From positions 1 to 48,682 of the forward strand of contig JAILJP010000061.1 in NCBI GenBank assembly GCA_024694625.1: a stretch of 48,682 nucleotides of DNA, written 5' to 3'. The translations under genes were made by a program, and so were the position numbers. Shown piece after piece: positions 43,201 through 48,682 of the stretch. The DNA comes from Lachnospiraceae bacterium (GTDB lineage Bacteria > Bacillota > Clostridia > Lachnospirales > Lachnospiraceae). Below the pieces are notes generated by a model, which was given only the letters and a program-made list of their open reading frames with translations, was not told the DNA's origin and did not search any database. Numbering within the stretch: the stretch's first letter is position 1; each line of letters begins with the position of its first letter.

Positions 43201-43717
43201 TGACAAAAAGGTGGTTCCCGGAGCAATGCTTTATTATCATTTGGACAATCCTTTTGTAGAACAGGTTGGCTCTAATGAAGAGGTAGAGCGTGCTTTGCTT
43301 CGAGCCCTTCGTCCAAAGGGAGGCATAAACGCATCCGATGAAGCCATCAATGCCATTGACCGTGACATTGTTACCGGAGACGATTCTGATGTGGCGGTAT
43401 TAAAGCGAAACAAAGATGGCAGTTGGTCAAAAAACTCCGAAGTGTTAACGGAAGAGGAGTTTGAAGTGATGACCAGTTTCGTGCGTCAAAAAGCACTGCA
43501 AACAGGAGAGGATATTTCCAACGGAAAGATCGATGTTTTGCCCTATAAAAAAGGGGACAAAAGCGGTTGCGATTACTGTCCTTATAAGGGAATCTGCGGA
43601 TTTGACTCCTCTTTGGAGGGCTATGACTATCAAAAGATGGATGGAAAACTAAAACCGGAAGATGCTTTTGTGTGGATGAAAGAAAAGCTGAACCGAAAAG
43701 GAGAAGAAGATGCCTAA
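40274..43717 (+). CDS. addB: ATP-dependent helicase/nuclease subunit B
   Basis: 1147 residues, full AddB length. An N-terminal Walker A, GNSGSGKST (~8-16), is intact. The C-terminal RecB-type nuclease has KIIDYKSGNKT near 940. The four Fe-S cysteines are visible: one in YAQCAYQYFLRYG (~778) and three in CDYCPYKGICGF (~1100-1111). These form the iron staple of AddB. With AddA it processes double-strand breaks for RecA loading. Being an Fe-S enzyme, it would depend on the SUF operon just upstream. Overlaps addA by 8 bp. Confidence 0.96.
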   Translation: MSVQFVIGNSGSGKSTYLYEHVIEASIAHPEKRFFFIVPEQFTMSTQRTFVTMHPDHTIMNIDVLSFHRLAYRIFTELGLDHLSVLDDTGKNLIMHRIAALHPQEFPILGKKLKRPGYIDEMKSLISEFTQYHISPEDLLKMGETPGMPPIFQGKTKEISFMYESFLEFIKDSHITSEQILETLSQVIGDSSIMKDSVVVFDGFTGFTPLQNDVVEELMKITDQILISVILDPKDKPYYTYEEHELFAMSKKFMAKVLQLAKNSGCDVLEPVLVSLDASSRFTPDSVFGYLEQHLFRQGDEKWEKDSTSNLLVYRLENPRNELEYCANKIRSLAKNHGYRYSDIAIVCSDISSYKNYIPEIFPKYDIPVFTDASMELSYQPAIEFVLSFLEVMDKDYSYESVMHFLRTGLLPFSMEEIDLFDSYLYRSGTRGKKRYSGIFTVRPKEFSDEEMLSINSIRENLYVLLKEATEIFTKDTSVKEKSKELRNLFLLVSMEEQMEQKADAYLEMGEDVKSQEYRHIYTVILELLEKFDHILGQEKVSAREYSDMLRAGFSGTKMGVIPPLMDGVVFGDLERTRLENIKVLFLVGAVDGLIPKVSTGSGILSQNERSLLKDADYELAPTQRERSFMQRFYLYQILTKARDLLIVTYARLDSEGVGVRKSYIVSELQELFPDLTIESFDESLIQQGGLVTLDECKKVFISLCHELQKRGRLEGEALETFSTLLAFLDREHKEELEDILQGVFYRFHQDGISKAVAHAMNGKDLYVSVSKLEKYAQCAYQYFLRYGLRLQERREHAFESYDIGNIYHEALNRFSMIVSQQEGSWAKVSDAHVNAYIEQAIEETYGAMEKTEIYELAREVYVLHRMRETLKRTVWAIMRQVRQGSYEPKKFEVSLGEISNLASLTYELNNDARLHLDGTIDRLDTYENDEKVYVKIIDYKSGNKTLDIAELYYGLQIQLVFYMGAAVEGLQQSYGDKKVVPGAMLYYHLDNPFVEQVGSNEEVERALLRALRPKGGINASDEAINAIDRDIVTGDDSDVAVLKRNKDGSWSKNSEVLTEEEFEVMTSFVRQKALQTGEDISNGKIDVLPYKKGDKSGCDYCPYKGICGFDSSLEGYDYQKMDGKLKPEDAFVWMKEKLNRKGEEDA

Positions 43718-46700
43718 GTTTACTGAGGAACAACAAAAAGTAATTGATGTGCGAAACAGAGATGTTTTGGTTTCTGCAGCTGCGGGAAGCGGAAAGACCA
43801 CCGTGTTGGTGGAGCGCATTATTCAATTGATTACAGATAAAGAGCATCCTATGGATATTGATCATTTGTTGGTTGTTACCTTTACGAGAGCAGCGGCCAG
43901 AGAAATGCGGGAGAAAATCCGTTGCGCCATAGAAGAACAGGCAAAACAAAATCCGGGGGATAGCCATTTAAAACGTCAGGCTGCTTATGTTTTTCATTCA
44001 CAAATTACCACCATTGACAGTTTTTGTAACTATCTGGTAAGGAATTATTTTTACACTGTAGGGATTGAACCGGATTTTCGTATGTTGGATTCCGGAGAGT
44101 ATACCTTGTTGGAGTCTGAGATTATCAATGATGTCTTTGAAGAACACTATGCTCAAAAGAATGAGGGGCTTTTGCACCTTTCCGACGCCTACGGCGCTAA
44201 AAATTCCGATGTGGCTGTGAGCAATATGGTATTGGAACTTGCGAATAATGCAATGACAAATCCCTGGCCATTCGAATGGTTGGATGGCTTACTTTTGCCC
44301 TATGAGCTTTCTTCTACACAGGAATTGGCAGCATCGGATTTCATTCGTTCCATAGAAGAAGAAACCCGGATTATGGTTGGAGAGGCGTCCAAACTGTTTC
44401 GCCCTATTTTTGAAGAGTATGCCTCCTATGGTTCCACCAAGGATGATAAAGCCATCTTTGGAGATCAGGCGTTGCTTGTAAATCTTATGGAGGCATCCAC
44501 CTTTGAAGAGTATTTTAGCATCCTTGCAAATTGTAAATATGAGACTTTGGGTCGGATTTCAAAGGATAGTGACAGCTTTGATTTTCACGAGAATTACAAA
44601 AAAGTCCGAGATGAATACAAGGGAATTATAAATTCTTTAAAGCCATATTATGAAGAGTCCTTAGAGGATATCCTTGCCTCTATGCATCGTCAAAAAGAGT
44701 TGATCCATACTTTGATTACGCTTACCAAGGATTTTTTAACCTTGCGATATCAGCGCTTGGAAAAGATGAATGCCTGGGACTTTTCTGATATTGAACACTT
44801 TGCTTTGGAGATTTTAAAAGATAAAAACACCAAAGAGCCTACTCAGGTAGCCCAGGAACTTCAAAAGTACTTTTCTGAAATCATGGTGGACGAATATCAG
44901 GATTCCAACTATCTTCAGGAGGAGATTCTTCGTACTATTACAAAAGAGAGTTTAGACCAAAACAATTATTTTATGGTGGGAGATGTAAAACAAAGTATTT
45001 ATCGTTTCCGACAGGCGAGACCTGAGATTTTCAGCGAAAAATACAGCCTCTTTACCACAGAGGATTCCATTCAGCAAAAAATTGAATTGGATAAAAACTT
45101 CCGAAGCAGAAAACAGGTTCTTGAGGCAACCAATGATGTATTCTTAAAAATTATGAAACCGGATGTGGGAAATGTTGCTTATAATCAGGAGGTTTCTTTA
45201 AAAAACGGAGCAGATTATTATCCAAATCCTGAGGGTGAAGAATACAAAACCGAAATACTTTTGGGAATCCGTGATGATGATTTAATGGATGATGCAGAAA
45301 TCGAAGACAAGGCTGAATTAGAAGCGGTAATAATTGCCAATCGTATTCGAGATCTTATGAAAGACTTTTTGGTCTATGATAAGGATACGAAAGAACAGAG
45401 AAAGATCCGCTATTTTGATATTGTGATTTTGCTTCGTGCCGGAACTGCAGCACAGACGTTTGTGGATGTTTTGACAGGACGGGGGATTCCTACCTTTGCA
45501 GAAAAATCCAAAGGATATTTTCAGGCTATTGAGGTTCAAAAGATTCTTTCTTTTTTGCGTATATTGGACAATCCAAGACAGGACGTCGCCTTGGTATCCG
45601 TAATGCATTCCAAGATGTTTTCTTTTACCAATGAAGAACTGGCTAAGATTCGATGTGAGTATCCAAAGGATGCCTTTCATAAAGCAGTATTTGCCTATGG
45701 GGATGCCCATCCGGAGGATGAAAAATTACAAAACTTTTTATCCCTCCTTTTGGAACTTCGGAGTATGGTAGAAGATACGCCTATCCATGTGCTGCTACAG
45801 GAGATTTATGAGCGCACCGGATATTTGACCTACGTTTATTCTTTACCGGGAGGAGAGAGTAAACGTGGAAATCTTTATAAACTGATTGATTTGGCGATTA
45901 AATTTGAAACCACTTCCTTTAAAGGACTATTTCGTTTTTGTAATTATATTGACCGTTTACAAAAATATGAATCGGATATGGGTGAGGCAGAGCTTTTAAG
46001 TGAAGATGATGATGCGGTACGGATTATGACCATTCATCACAGTAAAGGGTTGGAATTCCCTGTGGTTTTTTTGGCGCAGGTTTCCAAAGAGCACAATCTT
46101 ATGGATGCCACAAGTGCCATGATTCTTCACAGTTCCAAAGGCATTGCTTTGGATGAGGTTTCCTTGGAACGTCGTACGAAGCGCAAACCACTGTTTAAAA
46201 AATACATTGCCCAGTGTATAAAAAAAGATACCTTTGGTGAAGAAATGCGTATTTTATACGTTGCCATGACCAGAGCAAAAGAAAAGCTTATCATTACCGG
46301 AACCTACAAAGAAGATTCTATTCCTGATCCTTTGGAGGGGGACGTAAGTTATGCGATTCGCACCGGCAAGAAAAGCGGATACGGTGGATGGGTAATTCCT
46401 GTTTTGAGACAACATCCCGAAAAATACGATTTTAAAATTGTTTCTCCTCAGGAGTTGGTTGTGGATGAAGTGGAAGAAGCTCTTTTGACAGGATCATTAC
46501 AGCAAAATATTTATGGCTATAAGGAGACTGCATCAGAGGAGAAATTACAGCTTCTTTCAGAAAACTTAAATTACCAATATCCCTATGAGATTACCTATCC
46601 CTTCAAGGGTAAATATTCCGTATCCGAATTAAAACACAAGGCTATGGATTTAAATGAAGAGAATGATAGTGTAGAGGTATTTCCTTTAGAAAAAGAAGCA

Positions 46701-47294
46701 TCTTTGAAAAAAGAGAGTGTATCCCAAGGGGAGACTTCCAACGGAGAGGTTACTATTGGTGCCCAAAAGGGTACCGCCATGCATCGATTTATGGAGTGCT
46801 TTGACTTTACTTTGGCGGGAGAAAAAGATGGCGTAAAAAATGAATTACAACGCATAAAGGAAAAGGCTTTGATGTCTTCGGAGGATATTGACTTGTTGGA
46901 TATACCGAAGTTGGAGAACTTTGTAACATCCTCCCTTGCGATGGAGATGAAAGCGGCAGCAAAAGAGAATCTTCTATTAAAAGAGCAGCCTTTTGTAATG
47001 GGAGATACTCCGGTGCATCTATTATCGGCATTGTATCCTGAGATGAAGATTTCGGACAATGAGGATACTCCTTTGGTTTTGGTACAGGGAATCATTGATG
47101 CCTTTTACATCCAACCGGAGGGAGTAGTTTTGGTGGATTACAAAACCGACCGGATTTCCAGTGGAAAAGAACTGGTGGACCGTTACAGAGAGCAGATGGA
47201 TTTGTACCAAAAAGCCATAGAAAAATCCACTCACAAAAAAGTGATAAAACGGGTACTCTATTCTTTTTCTTTAGGCGAAGAAGTGGTATTATAA
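43710..47294 (+). CDS. addA: ATP-dependent helicase/nuclease subunit A
   Basis: 1194 residues, a UvrD/Rep-type SF1A helicase with a C-terminal nuclease. Motif I is VSAAAGSGKTTVLVERI (~16-32); motif Ia LLVVTFTRAAAREMREKI; motif II (DEYQD) in IMVDEYQDSNYLQEEIL (~392-408); motif III VGDVKQSIYRFRQARPEIF; motif VI in RILYVAMTRAKEKLII (~847-862). The RecB nuclease motif VDYKTDR lies near residue 1144. All key residues are intact. It is the helicase motor and one nuclease of AddAB. Confidence 0.97.
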   Translation: MPKFTEEQQKVIDVRNRDVLVSAAAGSGKTTVLVERIIQLITDKEHPMDIDHLLVVTFTRAAAREMREKIRCAIEEQAKQNPGDSHLKRQAAYVFHSQITTIDSFCNYLVRNYFYTVGIEPDFRMLDSGEYTLLESEIINDVFEEHYAQKNEGLLHLSDAYGAKNSDVAVSNMVLELANNAMTNPWPFEWLDGLLLPYELSSTQELAASDFIRSIEEETRIMVGEASKLFRPIFEEYASYGSTKDDKAIFGDQALLVNLMEASTFEEYFSILANCKYETLGRISKDSDSFDFHENYKKVRDEYKGIINSLKPYYEESLEDILASMHRQKELIHTLITLTKDFLTLRYQRLEKMNAWDFSDIEHFALEILKDKNTKEPTQVAQELQKYFSEIMVDEYQDSNYLQEEILRTITKESLDQNNYFMVGDVKQSIYRFRQARPEIFSEKYSLFTTEDSIQQKIELDKNFRSRKQVLEATNDVFLKIMKPDVGNVAYNQEVSLKNGADYYPNPEGEEYKTEILLGIRDDDLMDDAEIEDKAELEAVIIANRIRDLMKDFLVYDKDTKEQRKIRYFDIVILLRAGTAAQTFVDVLTGRGIPTFAEKSKGYFQAIEVQKILSFLRILDNPRQDVALVSVMHSKMFSFTNEELAKIRCEYPKDAFHKAVFAYGDAHPEDEKLQNFLSLLLELRSMVEDTPIHVLLQEIYERTGYLTYVYSLPGGESKRGNLYKLIDLAIKFETTSFKGLFRFCNYIDRLQKYESDMGEAELLSEDDDAVRIMTIHHSKGLEFPVVFLAQVSKEHNLMDATSAMILHSSKGIALDEVSLERRTKRKPLFKKYIAQCIKKDTFGEEMRILYVAMTRAKEKLIITGTYKEDSIPDPLEGDVSYAIRTGKKSGYGGWVIPVLRQHPEKYDFKIVSPQELVVDEVEEALLTGSLQQNIYGYKETASEEKLQLLSENLNYQYPYEITYPFKGKYSVSELKHKAMDLNEENDSVEVFPLEKEASLKKESVSQGETSNGEVTIGAQKGTAMHRFMECFDFTLAGEKDGVKNELQRIKEKALMSSEDIDLLDIPKLENFVTSSLAMEMKAAAKENLLLKEQPFVMGDTPVHLLSALYPEMKISDNEDTPLVLVQGIIDAFYIQPEGVVLVDYKTDRISSGKELVDRYREQMDLYQKAIEKSTHKKVIKRVLYSFSLGEEVVL

Positions 47295-47325
47295 TCGTTG
47301 CGTATAAACGAAGGAGAAAACAGTT

Positions 47326-47580
47326 ATGTATGATGATATTTGTGTAGAAAAATTCTTAGAACATCAATTACAGCTTTTTCCGGAACCTGTAGCTGAAACG
47401 GATGAGGAAGCATTGTACTTTCTGGAAGATGTTTGTGCAGTGGTTTGCGATAGCAAAAAAGATGTTATTAATTATATGAAAGATATGTTGGATGTGTCCG
47501 GAATGTCAGAAGAAGAAATTTTGGCTTCCGAAGAAGTGTTTGATTTGGAAGACGGACGCTATTTAATCGTAGAGGGATAA
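47326..47580 (+). CDS. Small acidic protein of unknown function
   Basis: 84 residues, strongly acidic, starting behind AAGGAGAA. The protein is probably all-helical with three Cys (CVEK, DVCAVVCDS) and a conserved-looking end ASEEVFDLEDGRYLIVEG. It lies 31 bp after addA and 1 bp before the lipoprotein gene, so it probably shares their transcript. I cannot assign a family with confidence. The clean ribosome site and full coding character make it a likely real gene. Confidence 0.75.
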   Translation: MYDDICVEKFLEHQLQLFPEPVAETDEEALYFLEDVCAVVCDSKKDVINYMKDMLDVSGMSEEEILASEEVFDLEDGRYLIVEG

Positions 47581-47581
47581 T

Positions 47582-48562
47582 ATGAAAAGAAAAATATGTT
47601 TATTATTGTCTTTCCTATTTGTGCTGTTTACTTTTAGTGGATGTACAATCGGTGACCGTCAGATTTATTTCAGTGGTGGCACCGGGTTTTCCAACGTTTT
47701 TCGTATCGGTGATATGAAGTGCTCCAAAGAGGAGGCAAGAGTGTATCTTACAACTTACAAAAATCTCTACGGTACGGTAGGGGATACCGCCTTATGGGAA
47801 GGTGACTTTAAAACCGATACGATTTTGGATTCCATCAAGTCCGGTGTGATTTCTCATTTGACGAGAGTGTATTCCTTAAACATTTATGCAAAAGAAAATG
47901 AAATCACATTAACAGAAAACGAAAAGCTTTTGGTGGAACAAGCAGCGGAAGATTATTACAGTCAGTTGGATAAATCCGACCGTAAAAAACTTGGTGTAAA
48001 CCAGTCGGACATTGAAAAGATGTATTCCAAATATGCTTTGGCAGAAAAGGTTTACTTCCAATTAATGAATCAGGTGGACGAAGAAGTTTCAGAAGATGAA
48101 GCCCGGATTATGGATGCCTATGTTTTGTTTACCACAGACGAAGCAAAGGCTTTGACCGTTGCATCTTCTTTAAAAAACGGCGGTTCCTTTGAAACCTTGT
48201 TGGGTACCTACGGCAAAGGAGATAAAACCTTGCAATCCATTGGTCGAGGAGAATATGCCCAAGAAGTGGAAGACGTTATTTTCCAATTGGACGACGATGA
48301 AGTTTCTGATTGCATTACTACAGATGAAGGATATTACTTTGTAAAATGTATGGACAAATACAATGAAGAATTATCCGAAACCAATAAATCAAATGTTATT
48401 TCCAAACGAAAAGAGCAGGTAATTTCTGATATGATTTCTCAACAAAATGAAGCGTATTATTCTCAGATGAATACTTCACTTTGGGAAAAATTTGATACGG
48501 ATAACAGCATTACTACCAGCAATTTTTTCAGTGTGTTGGAAAACTATATTACCTATAATTAA
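47582..48562 (+). CDS. PrsA/SurA-like peptidylprolyl isomerase lipoprotein
   Basis: A 326-residue exported lipoprotein: lysine-rich start, hydrophobic core and lipobox FSGC, with lipidation at C21. Residues ~45-165 form a SurA/PrsA-type helical chaperone region. Residues ~170-265 resemble a diverged parvulin domain (YVLFTTDEAKALTVASSLKNGGSFETL, LQSIGRGE, and DDEVSDCITTDEGYYFVKC). A helical C-terminus follows. It likely helps fold proteins outside the membrane. The parvulin core is partly degenerate, so isomerase activity is uncertain. Its ATG follows the previous stop by 1 bp. Confidence 0.82.
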   Translation: MKRKICLLLSFLFVLFTFSGCTIGDRQIYFSGGTGFSNVFRIGDMKCSKEEARVYLTTYKNLYGTVGDTALWEGDFKTDTILDSIKSGVISHLTRVYSLNIYAKENEITLTENEKLLVEQAAEDYYSQLDKSDRKKLGVNQSDIEKMYSKYALAEKVYFQLMNQVDEEVSEDEARIMDAYVLFTTDEAKALTVASSLKNGGSFETLLGTYGKGDKTLQSIGRGEYAQEVEDVIFQLDDDEVSDCITTDEGYYFVKCMDKYNEELSETNKSNVISKRKEQVISDMISQQNEAYYSQMNTSLWEKFDTDNSITTSNFFSVLENYITYN

Positions 48563-48682
48563 AATTAAAAATCTTAGAAATATTTTTAGTATCAACGATA
48601 CAAATCAAAATTATAAAAATATTTTTGATTTTATTCATGGATTTTTTAAAAGAATTATTTGATTTTTTTGATGGTTTTTTTA
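48563..48682. other. AT-rich tail without recognised gene
   Basis: Runs of A and T dominate, with short AAATATTTTT-type repeats. I see no ORF or clear GC-stem terminator before the window ends. Confidence 0.5.

Noticed and set aside
43371-43967. 198-codon ORF antisense across the addB/addA junction
   Set aside because: Both strands' evidence favours addB and addA; the translation has no domain pattern.

Overview
The window looks like chromosome from an anaerobic, AT-rich Clostridia, most likely a Lachnospiraceae member (Butyrivibrio/Roseburia-like; an inference, since no rRNA is present). The grounds are the conserved blocks rpmE–DUF1385–prmC–prfA, sufC-B-D-S-U, addB-addA, malic enzyme–DUF4364 and a divergent araC/araA locus. 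Ribosome binding sites are strong GGAGG types and intrinsic terminators are many. I saw no tRNA, rRNA, CRISPR array, transposase or phage gene.

Layout. 1-3.8 kb: the 3' end of a large secreted repeat protein, convergent with an RsiV/PdaC-like lipoprotein. 4-8.2 kb: an orphan DRE-TIM aldolase, then a 947-residue iron-sulfur flavoprotein behind a G-rich structured leader. 8.3-14.7 kb: a tight four-gene operon of metallo-beta-lactamase-fold hydrolase, GAF–HD-GYP phosphodiesterase, membrane FecR/InlB-repeat protein and CHASE2–adenylate cyclase. I read this as a self-contained cyclic-nucleotide signalling module, and it is the most interesting system here. 14.75-18.3 kb: a GntR/YtrA-type regulator with an ABC exporter, with two operator-like sites by its own promoter. 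18.4-24.1 kb: L-arabinose catabolism (araA, FGGY kinase, araD, transaldolase) on the minus strand, divergent from an AraC-type regulator.

24.1-27.4 kb: trmO, thiN and a CobW-type GTPase, converging on a membrane diguanylate cyclase. 27.4-28.2 kb: an apparently gene-poor stretch with a 58-residue membrane microprotein behind a promoter carrying a perfect 11-bp tandem repeat. 28.2-34.8 kb: housekeeping genes (DUF4364, malic enzyme, rho, rpmE with a two-hairpin leader, DUF1385, prmC, prfA). 34.9-40.1 kb: the SUF iron-sulfur operon with an extra small membrane protein at its end. 40.3-47.3 kb: the AddAB recombination nuclease. 47.3-48.6 kb: a small acidic protein and a PrsA-like foldase lipoprotein.

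How they fit together. SUF could supply clusters to AddB, the large flavoprotein and others. The cyclase operon and the separate GGDEF protein suggest both cAMP and c-di-GMP (or a related cyclic dinucleotide) are used. The ara genes feed arabinose into the pentose phosphate pool, where the transaldolase-family enzyme may act.
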